Assembly: GCF_003148475.1 (NCBI RefSeq)
Contig: NZ_QGGG01000001.1
Span: 372,001-436,000 of the forward strand
Source: Pseudaminobacter salicylatoxidans
Lineage (GTDB): Bacteria; Pseudomonadota; Alphaproteobacteria; Rhizobiales; Rhizobiaceae
Length of the DNA: 64,000 nt
Direction: 5' to 3'
The notes beneath the pieces are model-generated. The model saw only the letters and a list, made by a program, of their open reading frames with translations. It searched no databases and was not told the DNA's origin. A program made the position numbers and the translations under genes. Below are positions 25,228-33,896 of the stretch, piece after piece; the stretch's first letter is position 1, and each line of letters starts with the position of its first letter.

Positions 25228-26334
25228 ATGAACGCCATGACTTCAATCGGTCTCTACCGGCATCTCGATGAGATGGCGCCCTGGAACGACAGGCTGCAGG
25301 TGCTGGAATGCATCGGCGTAACGGACGAGGCGCCTCAGGTGAAGACCTTCACCTTCCGCTCTGACAACCAGACCTGGTTCCGCTACCAGCCGGGTCAGTT
25401 CGTCACGCTGGAATTGCCGGCAGGCACAGAGCCGGTACTGCGCACCTATACGCTCTCGTCCAGCCCCTCACGGCCATTTTCCATTGCGGTGACGGTCAAG
25501 GCGCAGGCCGACAGCATCGGGACGCGCTGGATGTTCGATCACCTGCGGCCGGGCATGCATGTCAAAGCCTATGGTCCGGCCGGCGATTTTTCGCTGCACA
25601 ACCACCCTGCGGCGAAATATCTGTTCATCTCGGCGGGGTCGGGCATCACGCCGATGATGTCGATGACCCGCTGGCTGAACGATTTTGCGCCGCAGACCGA
25701 CATTGCCTTCGTCAACTGCGCGCGGCGGCCGGAGGAGATCATCTTCCGCAAGGAACTGGAACTGCTCGGCAACCAGATGCCGGGCCTCTCGCTCGGCTTC
25801 CTGGTCGAGGAACGGTCGAGCCGCGAAAGCTGGTTCGGCCATATGGGGCGCATCGACGCCGTGCGCCTGCCACTGCTTTCGCCCGATTTCCGCGAGCGCG
25901 AGATATTCTGTTGCGGGCCGGAGCCCTTCATGTGCGCCGTACGCCAGTTGCTGGAAACGGCCGGCTTCGACATGGCGCACTATCATCAGGAAAGCTTTGG
26001 TGCGCCACCGGTGGAGCCGGTGTCCTTCGCCGACAACTTGCCGGGCGAGGCGGGAGTGGATGGACCCGTCGAAGCAACGCCTATCCGCTTCTCGCTTTCC
26101 GAAGTCGATGCCGAATGCGTTGCAGGCCAGACTGTCCTGCAGACCGCGCGCGCGGCCGGCGTGCGCATTCCGGCTGCCTGCGAATTCGGCCTGTGCGGCA
26201 CCTGCAAGGTGAAAAAAATCTTCGGTGAGGTTGAGATGAACCACAATGGAGGCATTCTCGATCATGAGATCGCCGACGGTTTTGTGCTGGCCTGCTGCTC
26301 ACGTCCGCTTTCGGCTCTCGAGATAGAGGCCTGA
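25228..26334 (+). CDS. gbcB: Ferredoxin-NAD(P)H reductase component, GbcB-like
   Basis: A 368-residue reductase with three modules: an FAD-binding domain (about 25-125, RTYTLSSSPS), an NAD(P)-binding domain (about 130-250, LFISAGSGITPMMSM, CCGPEPFMCAV) and a C-terminal plant-type [2Fe-2S] ferredoxin domain (CEFGLCGTCKV...CC, about 312-355). This FAD-NAD-Fd order is that of GbcB. It supplies electrons to the Rieske oxygenase encoded 14 bases upstream. Confidence 0.9.
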   Translation: MNAMTSIGLYRHLDEMAPWNDRLQVLECIGVTDEAPQVKTFTFRSDNQTWFRYQPGQFVTLELPAGTEPVLRTYTLSSSPSRPFSIAVTVKAQADSIGTRWMFDHLRPGMHVKAYGPAGDFSLHNHPAAKYLFISAGSGITPMMSMTRWLNDFAPQTDIAFVNCARRPEEIIFRKELELLGNQMPGLSLGFLVEERSSRESWFGHMGRIDAVRLPLLSPDFREREIFCCGPEPFMCAVRQLLETAGFDMAHYHQESFGAPPVEPVSFADNLPGEAGVDGPVEATPIRFSLSEVDAECVAGQTVLQTARAAGVRIPAACEFGLCGTCKVKKIFGEVEMNHNGGILDHEIADGFVLACCSRPLSALEIEA

Positions 26335-26337
26335 CGC

Positions 26338-26601
26338 ATGGGATCGCAAAGATTGCCCGGCGTCGCGCTGCGCGGGAACATGCATTGGGGGCCGGCCGAG
26401 GCAGGCGGAGAACCACAGCCGGAGGACATACTCATGGCATGGCTGCTGTGGCTGCCGCACGATGCCGATGTCGCAAAGGCGGCCGCGGATGAGGTCGCCC
26501 GCATAGACCTTCGGCATCCTATTCCGGAAGGCGCGGCGCGCCTGCGCGAACTGCTGCTTCAGCTTGTCGAAAGGCCGCTTTCGAACTTCGGAAGGGCATG
26601 A
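26338..26601 (+). CDS. Small hypothetical protein in the gbcAB operon
   Basis: An 87-residue protein starting 3 bases after the gbcB stop, behind GAGG. I do not recognise a domain. It has a Trp-rich central segment (MAWLLWLPHDADVAKAA) and a helical, Leu-rich C terminus (RLRELLLQLVERPLSNFGRA), with no signal peptide. The tight spacing argues that it is translated with the oxygenase and reductase, perhaps as an accessory or assembly factor. Confidence 0.6.
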   Translation: MGSQRLPGVALRGNMHWGPAEAGGEPQPEDILMAWLLWLPHDADVAKAAADEVARIDLRHPIPEGAARLRELLLQLVERPLSNFGRA

Positions 26602-26660
26602 AACCAGAGTCCGATGGCGCTTACGCGTATCGCCCTCAGACTCTGTCTTCATTGGTGATC

Positions 26661-26691
26661 TTTCCGAAAAGCGGTCCTCGCTTTTCGGAAA
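26661..26691. terminator. Bidirectional terminator
   Basis: TTTCCGAAAAGCG (26661-26673) and CGCTTTTCGGAAA (26679-26691) form a perfect 13-bp stem with a 5-base loop between the convergent gbcAB operon and the FAH-family gene. A second, weaker stem, CAGAGTC/GACTCTG, lies just before it at about 26604-26645. Confidence 0.75.
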
Positions 26692-26697
26692 CGTACC

Positions 26698-27543
26698 CTA
26701 TGCATCGTGCCTGACGCTCTGGCGCTGGATGCCGAGACCTTCGATGCCGAGTTCGACGACGTCGCCGGCCTTCAGATAGCGCGGCGGCTTCATGCCCATG
26801 CCGACGCCCGGAGGCGTGCCGGTGGAGATGATGTCGCCCGGATGCAGGCTCATGAATCGGCTGAGGTAGGACACCAGATATCTGACGCCATAGACCATGG
26901 TCCTGGTCGAGCCGTCCTGCACCCTCTGGCCGTTCACCGTCAGCCACATGGAAAGGTTCTGCGGGTCGGCGACCTCGTCCTTGGTCACCAGCCACGGGCC
27001 GATGGGGCCGAAGCTGTCGCAGCTCTTGCCCTTGGTCCACTGGCCCGAGTGCTCGGTCTGGAAAGCGCGCTCGGAAACATCGTTGATAGTGCAGTAGCCG
27101 GCGACATAGTCCAGCGCCTCGTCTTCCGGGACATATTTGGCGTGGCGCCCAATAACGACGCCGAGTTCGACCTCCCAGTCGGTCTTCCCGGAGCCGCGCG
27201 GAATCAGCAGGTCGTCGTCCGGGCCGACAATGGCCGAGGTCGCCTTCATGAAAATGATCGGCTCGGGCGGCACGGTGGCGCCGGTTTCGGCGGCGTGGTC
27301 GGAATAATTGAGGCCGATGCAGATGAATTTTCCCGTACCGGCGATGCAGGGGCCGAGGCGCTGCTTGCCATGGACCTGCGGCAGCGTGGAGGGATCGACA
27401 TGCGACAACCGTTCAAGTGCGGCAGGGTCCAGCGTGTCGCCCGACAGGTCCGCAATGTTCTGCGAGAGGTCGCGGATATTCCCCTCCGCGTCGATCAGGC
27501 CCGGCCGTTCGCGACCGGCTTCGCCATAGCGCAACAGTTTCAC
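26698..27543 (-). CDS. Fumarylacetoacetate-hydrolase-family protein
   Basis: A 281-residue FAH-family protein. The catalytic domain (about 70-281) contains CIGLNYSDHAAETG, the metal-ligand region DWEVELGVVIG, and STGTPPGVGMG followed by LKAGDVVELGIEGLG. It is often annotated as ureidoglycolate lyase, but close relatives hydrolyse 2,4-diketo-3-deoxy-L-fuconate or -rhamnonate to pyruvate plus an acid. A C-terminal remnant of an SDR dehydrogenase gene lies just upstream on the same strand. This fits the dehydrogenase/hydrolase pair of the non-phosphorylative L-fucose/L-rhamnose pathway, now broken here. Confidence 0.8.
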   Translation of the reverse strand: MKLLRYGEAGRERPGLIDAEGNIRDLSQNIADLSGDTLDPAALERLSHVDPSTLPQVHGKQRLGPCIAGTGKFICIGLNYSDHAAETGATVPPEPIIFMKATSAIVGPDDDLLIPRGSGKTDWEVELGVVIGRHAKYVPEDEALDYVAGYCTINDVSERAFQTEHSGQWTKGKSCDSFGPIGPWLVTKDEVADPQNLSMWLTVNGQRVQDGSTRTMVYGVRYLVSYLSRFMSLHPGDIISTGTPPGVGMGMKPPRYLKAGDVVELGIEGLGIQRQSVRHDA

Positions 27544-27886
27544 AGCAAATCTCCTTCACACGATGCCATGCGAGTATAGCCGTCCGTGCGGGCGTTATAT
27601 CGTCCAGCCGCCGTCGATCGCATGAGCCTGCGCAGCCTTTCCCATCGGTCAGCCTCCACACTTCTTTTGCAGCAGGGTTTTACGAATGGATGAAACACGC
27701 AGGCCGAAACGATACCGCGCGGCGCAGGCAAAGGGAATGAATGGCACGCCCACCGAGTTGGAAAGGATGATTTTTCGTCGCAGCTGCCCAAATATGCAAA
27801 ACGAGGGCGTGATAAGGCCTTCGGTGCCGATGCCGATTGCGCTATCATCTGTGCCTGATTTTCAATGACCAACAGGGAGTAATGCA
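27544..27886. other. Intergenic region with an SDR remnant and the peroxiredoxin promoter
   Basis: 343 bases. The left part holds the SDR remnant at 27595-27630. The rest has no convincing gene: a 60-codon frame at 27686 has no RBS or recognisable sequence. An AT-richer stretch from about 27770 probably holds the promoter of the peroxiredoxin gene. Confidence 0.5.
27595..27630 (-). pseudogene. Remnant of a short-chain dehydrogenase/reductase C terminus
   Basis: Read on the minus strand, this piece encodes QAHAIDGGWTI followed by TAA, the standard C-terminal end of SDR enzymes. The frame stays open only a few codons further upstream, to a stop at 27649-27651, and no Rossmann-fold sequence precedes it. 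The rest of the gene has apparently been deleted. It ends 51 bases before the FAH-family gene, as expected for a former operon partner. Confidence 0.6.
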
Positions 27887-28546
27887 ATGGGCCTTCGTAT
27901 CAACGATATTGCACCGGATTTCACCGCCGAAACCACCCAGGGCACGATCCATTTTCATGACTGGATCGGCGATGGTTATGCGGTCCTTTTCTCGCATCCG
28001 AAGAATTTCACGCCGGTCTGCACCACCGAACTCGGCGCCATGGCCGGCCTCGCGGATGAATTTGCCAGGCGCAATGCCAAGATCATCGGCATTTCCGTCG
28101 ATCCGGTCGAAAGCCATGTCAAATGGAAGGAAGATATCCGCGCCGCGACCGGCCATGCGGTTGACTATCCGCTGATCGGCGACAAGGACCTGAAGGTCGC
28201 CAAGCTCTACGACATGCTGCCGGCGGAAGCGGGCGACAGTTCCGAAGGCCGTACGCCGGCCGACAACGCCACCGTGCGCTCGGTCTTCATCATCGGGCCC
28301 GACAAGCGGGTGAAGCTGACGCTGACCTATCCGATGACAACAGGACGCAACTTCGACGAAATCCTGCGCGCGCTCGATTCCATCCAGCTCACCGCCAAGC
28401 ATCAGGTGGCGACGCCAGCCGACTGGAAGCAGGGCGAGGATGTCATCATCACCGGCGCGGTTTCCGACGAGGACGCCATCAAGCGCTTCGGCGCGTTCGA
28501 CCGTATCCTGCCCTATCTGCGCAAGACCAGGCAGCCGCACGCCTGA
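27887..28546 (+). CDS. 1-Cys peroxiredoxin (Prx6 subfamily)
   Basis: A 219-residue peroxidase that reduces hydrogen peroxide and organic hydroperoxides. The peroxidatic Cys is in FTPVCTTE (Cys45), with HPKNFTP before it. The length, the segment VRSVFIIGPDKRVKLTLTYPMTTGRNFDEILRALDSIQLT, and the lack of a resolving Cys place it in the Prx6 group. Start ATG 27887 follows AGGGAG. Monocistronic, ended by a clear hairpin. Confidence 0.93.
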   Translation: MGLRINDIAPDFTAETTQGTIHFHDWIGDGYAVLFSHPKNFTPVCTTELGAMAGLADEFARRNAKIIGISVDPVESHVKWKEDIRAATGHAVDYPLIGDKDLKVAKLYDMLPAEAGDSSEGRTPADNATVRSVFIIGPDKRVKLTLTYPMTTGRNFDEILRALDSIQLTAKHQVATPADWKQGEDVIITGAVSDEDAIKRFGAFDRILPYLRKTRQPHA

Positions 28547-28562
28547 GCACAACGGAGTTGAT

Positions 28563-28584
28563 GGGGCTCCGAAGGCGGAGCCCC
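28563..28584 (+). terminator. Terminator after the peroxiredoxin gene
   Basis: GGGGCTCCG (28563-28571), loop AAGG, CGGAGCCCC (28576-28584), followed by TT. It lies between convergent genes and may serve both. Confidence 0.75.
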
Positions 28585-28597
28585 TTATCGACCGGGA

Positions 28598-28972
28598 TTA
28601 TTGCGGAAACGTCCGCTCGGCCCTGGCCGTGGCTAGAACCTGGTTCTTCGCGTCCACCGCCTTGACGGTGAATACATAGGTGTGCGTGCCATAAGGTGGG
28701 CACGGCCCCTTGTAACGGAAGGCGCCGTAGGGCAGTTCGTCCTGCCCCTCATAGGTTACGTCACCGCCGCCATGGTTGAATTTCGGGGCATCGTTGTCGC
28801 GCATGCGGAACTCCAGATGCTTCGTTCCCTCGGGAACGCCTGAAATCTGGAACGGTGGCGAATTGGCGTCGAAGCATTTCCGCGTCGGGCCCCACTCGAA
28901 GCTGACGCGCATTTCGGCGTGGGCAATACCGGTAAGACCGACGATAATCGGGACTGCCAACAAAAATCGCAT
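28598..28972 (-). CDS. Periplasmic PEBP-like protein
   Basis: A 124-residue protein with a signal peptide (MRFLLAVPIIVGLTGIAHA) and the phosphatidylethanolamine-binding-protein pattern: MRDNDAPKFNHGGG in place of the DPDAP motif, and YKGPCPPYGTHTYVFTVKAVD, the anion-binding GP-PP-G-H-Y block. It is shorter than cytosolic PEBPs (about 160-180). The start at 28972 is the Met that begins the signal peptide; the longer upstream frame is not supported. Its function is unknown; bacterial members are little studied. Confidence 0.75.
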   Translation of the reverse strand: MRFLLAVPIIVGLTGIAHAEMRVSFEWGPTRKCFDANSPPFQISGVPEGTKHLEFRMRDNDAPKFNHGGGDVTYEGQDELPYGAFRYKGPCPPYGTHTYVFTVKAVDAKNQVLATARAERTFPQ

Positions 28973-29110
28973 GGTCGTGCCCTTCGTCTCGCTGTCGCTC
29001 GTGGCACCGCAACAGGTAATATGAGGAGGGGCAGCGCGCAGGCAACCGTGGCGGTATATTTCAACGCCTGAATTGAACAGGCCGGGCAGCAACCGCTGCC
29101 CGGCACGATG

Positions 29111-30158
<1,048 letters not shown>

Positions 30159-30166
<8 letters not shown>

Positions 30167-31046
30167 GGATGACCTCCAGATGCCTTTGCAGTCGCTTGCC
30201 ATAAGCCTGGCTGACGCGGTCGAAGATGATGGCGATGCCGACGATGGCCAGGCCGTTGAACATGCCGAGCGTGAAATACTGATTGGCGATAGCCTTCAGC
30301 ACAGGCTGCCCGAGACCCTGCACGCCGATCATGGAGGCGATCACCACCATGGCCAGCGCCATCATGATGGTCTGGTTGATGCCGGCCATGATGGTGGGCA
30401 GCGCCAGCGGCATCTGCACGTTCTTCAACTTCTGCCAGCTCGACGAGCCGAAGGCGTCGGCGGCCTCAAGCACGTCCCGATCCACCTGGCGGATGCCGAG
30501 ATTGGTAAGGCGGATCATCGGCGGAATGGCATAGATGACCACCGCGATCAGCCCCGGCACCTTGCCGATGCCCAGCAGCATGACCACCGGAATAAGATAG
30601 ACGAAGCTCGGCATCGTCTGCATCACGTCGAGGATCGGGTTGATGAGGCTTTGCAGACGGTTGGAACGCGACATGGCAATGCCGATGGGGATGCCGATGA
30701 CGATCGACAGAACGGTGCAGACGAAGATCATCGAAATCGTCTTCATCGTGTCGTCCCACATGTCGAAGAAGCCGATGAGGAGCAACGTGACGACGGAACT
30801 GAGAACGATCTTCCAGTTGCGGCTGGCGATCCAGGCGATCGCCGCGATCAACACAAGGATGATCGGCCAGGGCGTATTGGTCATGAACCGTTCGGACTGG
30901 ATGAGAAAATACTGCAACGGCTGGAAGAAAGCCTCGATGCTGTCGCCATAGGCGCGGGTGAAGGTGCGGAATCCTTCATCGATGCTTTTCTTGAGCACGC
31001 GCAGCGTGTCGTCGTTCATATGCGGAAATCTTGTCAGCCAATCCAT
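30159..31046 (-). CDS. Glycine betaine/proline-type ABC transporter permease
   Basis: A 295-residue ProW/OpuAB-family permease. About six to seven membrane spans follow a hydrophilic N-terminal stretch. The coupling motif is around VLEAADAFGSSSWQKLKNVQMPLALPTIMAGINQTIMMAL. The start ATG 31046 is chosen because GGGAAAGGGG precedes it. It probably homodimerises. Given the adjacent demethylases, the likely substrates are glycine betaine, proline betaine or related methylamines. Confidence 0.92.
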
Positions 31047-31154
31047 CGATTCCCCTTTCCCATGAGGCGGATCGTGTGTGTTTTTGTTGGGCGTAAGCGA
31101 AACGCATCGGCGGCGCACCTCAACGGCACGCCGCCGACCTTTCGCACAGCCTGA

Positions 31155-32156
31155 TTACTGGATCGAAGCCTTCACCTTCTCGGCGACCTCGGGTGAAACC
31201 CACTTGGTCCAGATGTCCTCGTTGTTCTTGAGGAAATACTTCGCGCCTTCCTCGCCGGTCGCCTGGTTGTCGGTCATCCAGGCCAGCAGCTTGTTGACCG
31301 TGTCGTTCGACCAGCTGCGCGCCTTGAGGTAATCCATGGCCGGGCCGGCGCGCTCGGCAAAGCCGGTTGTCACCAGCGTCTGGACGCTGTCCTTGGGCCA
31401 TTCGTTGCGCTTGGGGTCGGGGCAATCTGCAACGGTGTTGCAGCGCTTCCACTCTTCGGCGTCATAGGGCACGCCGTATTCGAGCTTGACCATGTCGTAC
31501 TTGCCGAGCAGCGCGGTGGGCGCCCAGTAGTAGCCCATCCAGCCTTCCTTGCGTTCATAGGCCTTTGCAATCGAGCCGTCGAGGCCGGCGGCCGAGCCGG
31601 TATCGACCAGCACGAAGCCGGCTTTCTCGGCCTCGTAGGCCTTGAATAGCTGGGTGGTGACGAGCGTGCCGCCCCAGCCCTGCGGGCCATTGAAGATCGC
31701 GCCCTTCGACGAATCTTCCGGTGCGGGGAAGAGGTCGGGATGCTTCAGCGCGTCATCGATCGTCTTGATGTCAGGATGTGCGTCGGCGAGGTATTTCGGA
31801 ATCCACCAGCCCTGCACGGCGCCATCCGAAAGCGCCTCGACCGTGGAAACCAGCTTCTTGTCGGCAATGCCGCGCTGCACGACATCGGGCAACAGGTCCA
31901 CCCAGCCCTCCGGCGCAATGTCAGGTTGGCCCTTTTCGGTCATGGAGGTCAACGTCGGCACGGTGTCGCCCACGACCAGCTCGGCTTCGCAGCCATAACC
32001 GGCATTGAGAATGAGCCTGTCGAGATTGGCCAGAACTTCAGCCGACTGCCAGTTCATATTGGAAATGGTCACGGTGCCGCACTCGGCTGCATTCGCCGTG
32101 CCTCCCAGCGCCATCAGCCCCAGAGCAATGGCGGTAGATGCAAACAGTCTTTTCAT
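31155..32156 (-). CDS. Glycine betaine/proline-type ABC transporter substrate-binding protein
   Basis: A 333-residue OpuAC/ProX-family periplasmic protein with a signal peptide (MKRLFASTAIALGLMALGGTANA). Trp-rich stretches (NMNWQSAEVLANLD, EGWVDLLPD, QGWWIPKYLADAHP, GWMGYYWAPTALLGKYD) are typical of the aromatic cage that binds quaternary amines. The start at 32156 is the Met of the signal peptide. First gene of the transporter operon, 161 bases downstream of the ProC-like gene on the same strand. Confidence 0.92.
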   Translation of the reverse strand: MKRLFASTAIALGLMALGGTANAAECGTVTISNMNWQSAEVLANLDRLILNAGYGCEAELVVGDTVPTLTSMTEKGQPDIAPEGWVDLLPDVVQRGIADKKLVSTVEALSDGAVQGWWIPKYLADAHPDIKTIDDALKHPDLFPAPEDSSKGAIFNGPQGWGGTLVTTQLFKAYEAEKAGFVLVDTGSAAGLDGSIAKAYERKEGWMGYYWAPTALLGKYDMVKLEYGVPYDAEEWKRCNTVADCPDPKRNEWPKDSVQTLVTTGFAERAGPAMDYLKARSWSNDTVNKLLAWMTDNQATGEEGAKYFLKNNEDIWTKWVSPEVAEKVKASIQ

Positions 32157-32317
32157 ACTCTCTCCCCTTGGTGCGGCGTCAGGAATACGGACATGGCAGA
32201 CGACACCGCATCGATCTCCCACTCGTTCAGAAGCCGGGCGCGCTGCCGCTCTCCGGCCTTGTGAGGCCCAGGCCGCGCATCTCCGAAGAAGCTCCCCCCG
32301 AACATGCGCGCCGTTTC

Positions 32318-33115
32318 TCACCGTGGCCGCGACATGGCCAGCGCGGCAGCCTCCGCCGCATCCAGCCCCGCCTCGACCGCATCCATGAAACCTCCGTCGA
32401 TCATCGCCTGCAGTCCCGCAGCCGTGGTGCCACGATAATCCAGAAATGTGCGGACCGTCTCCTCCATTGAAGCATTTTCCGCAGCCAGGAGCGCACTTGC
32501 TTCCGTGATGACGGCTTTCACCGCCCTCTTTGCGACGCTCTCAGGCAAACTTCTTGTCCGCGCATGGCCCAGCATCGCCATTGCGAGCAGGGCAGGGAAG
32601 GCGGGGCCAGGACCTGTGAGCGCCGTCAGATAGTCGATATCGGTCTCATGAAGCACTTCGTCGGCGGTGCCGCAGGTCTCGAAAAGCTGCCGCACCAGCA
32701 CCTTGTCCGCATGGCCCACGGCGGCGCTGGCGAACCACGGCGTATAGGATTTGTCGATTTCGGCCGCCGCATTGGGCATGGCACGCACGATGCGCACGGC
32801 ATTCGTGCTTGCGGCGAGCGCCGCGGCCGGAACACCCGCCATGACCGAAATCAGCAGCTTGCCGGAGGCATCGACTTCCACCGCCGGAAATTGTTCCGGG
32901 CGAACGGACAGGATTATGACATCCGAACGCGCGGCAAGGTCCCGATTGTCGGCGACACAGGCGACATCCGGCCAACCGGGGAGGGCGGCGGCGGGCGAGC
33001 GGCTGGATACGACAAGCCGGTCAGGTGTGACAAAACCCTTTGCCAGCACGGCGCTGGCGATTGCCCGTCCCAGCCATCCCGTGCCGCCAACGATCCCGAT
33101 AACCGGCCCGGTCAT
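32318..33115 (-). CDS. proC: Pyrroline-5-carboxylate-reductase-like NAD(P)-dependent enzyme
   Basis: A 265-residue ProC-family protein. It has an N-terminal Rossmann motif (VIGIVGGTGWLGRAI), SVRPEQF in place of the usual VKP, RAMPNAAAEI, TALTGPGPAFPALL, and YRGTTAAGLQAM near the C terminus. Start overlaps the TetR gene stop by four bases. A biosynthetic ProC is usually elsewhere in such genomes. Its coupling to a TetR gene and a betaine importer suggests a role with proline-betaine-derived or other cyclic imines, which is inference. Confidence 0.75.
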   Translation of the reverse strand: MTGPVIGIVGGTGWLGRAIASAVLAKGFVTPDRLVVSSRSPAAALPGWPDVACVADNRDLAARSDVIILSVRPEQFPAVEVDASGKLLISVMAGVPAAALAASTNAVRIVRAMPNAAAEIDKSYTPWFASAAVGHADKVLVRQLFETCGTADEVLHETDIDYLTALTGPGPAFPALLAMAMLGHARTRSLPESVAKRAVKAVITEASALLAAENASMEETVRTFLDYRGTTAAGLQAMIDGGFMDAVEAGLDAAEAAALAMSRPR

Positions 33116-33768
33116 CGGCCAATCCTTCCGGCTTCCGCGGCGGCGACAAAACCATGACGCGCACTGAAGCGCTCCATTTCGCTTCGCGACGGTCCGTGCC
33201 CGGTGAATATCTCCACATATCCGGGGATACGTGCCATGCGGGTAGCCAATGTCTCCTCGGTCTTCATCGATATATAGCCGATCTGGGTCAGGTAGATGGT
33301 ACGGGCGCGGACATCGGCGACGACGGGCTCAAAACCGAAGCGGACGAACATCGCCTGCAGCGCTTCGAGTCGCATCGTGTCGGCGGCGTCGATTTCCATG
33401 GCCACCTGAGGCGACTGCTGCGCCCAGCTTCGCACCGCGAACTCGAAGCGCGAATCGAAGAGCTTTTCGTCCAGCCAGCAGTCGAACACGTTCAGCACCG
33501 CCTCGGTGACGGTTTCGGCATAGCTTTGCGCCTGCATGACCAGATTGCCGGTATTCCTGGAGCGCCAAAGCTCGATCAGAGCCGTCAGCAATGCCTCGCG
33601 GTCAGCGAAGAACCAGTAGAAGCTGGTGCGCGACAGCTTCAGCCGCTTCGAGAGCGGCAGCACGCGGACTGCGTCCACGCCGCCTTCGATCAGGCTTTCA
33701 TAGGCAGCGTCCAGCCATCCCTCGCGCGATCCGCGCCAACCCGTTTCGGCGAGTTTTACCTGCTCCAT
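33112..33768 (-). CDS. TetR-family transcriptional regulator
   Basis: A 218-residue TetR repressor with an N-terminal HTH (about residues 25-60: GGVDAVRVLPLSKRLKLSRTSFYWFFADREALL) and a ligand-binding helical domain. The start at ATG 33768 (MEQVKLAETG) is preferred; the longer frame to 33855 runs through the operator. It is divergent from the N-demethylase flavoprotein and co-transcribed with the ProC-like gene. A 43-bp dyad in the intergenic region is its obvious operator. Confidence 0.88.
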   Translation of the reverse strand: MEQVKLAETGWRGSREGWLDAAYESLIEGGVDAVRVLPLSKRLKLSRTSFYWFFADREALLTALIELWRSRNTGNLVMQAQSYAETVTEAVLNVFDCWLDEKLFDSRFEFAVRSWAQQSPQVAMEIDAADTMRLEALQAMFVRFGFEPVVADVRARTIYLTQIGYISMKTEETLATRMARIPGYVEIFTGHGPSRSEMERFSARHGFVAAAEAGRIGR

Positions 33769-33808
33769 GTCCGCGAGCTTGGCACGGCAAAAAGAGCCAC
33801 GCAACCCA

Positions 33809-33851
33809 AAATGTACGATGCTGTCGATCGAATTGACAGTGATGTACATTT
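33809..33851. promoter_or_regulatory. 43-bp perfect double dyad, TetR operator candidate
   Basis: Two nested inverted repeats, AAATGTAC-GATG-CTGTC on the left and GACAG-TGAT-GTACATTT on the right, are separated by nine bases (GATCGAATT). The arms are perfectly complementary except in the 4-base spacers. It is centred between the TetR gene and the divergent flavoprotein gene and is long enough for two repressor dimers. Confidence 0.7.
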
Positions 33852-33896
33852 CCACTTACGATCCCATACAGACGCCTTGTCCTGGAGCATCCATCG

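Noticed and set aside
27686-27868. 60-codon open frame upstream of the peroxiredoxin gene
   Set aside because: No RBS, no recognisable sequence, and it runs into the likely promoter region.
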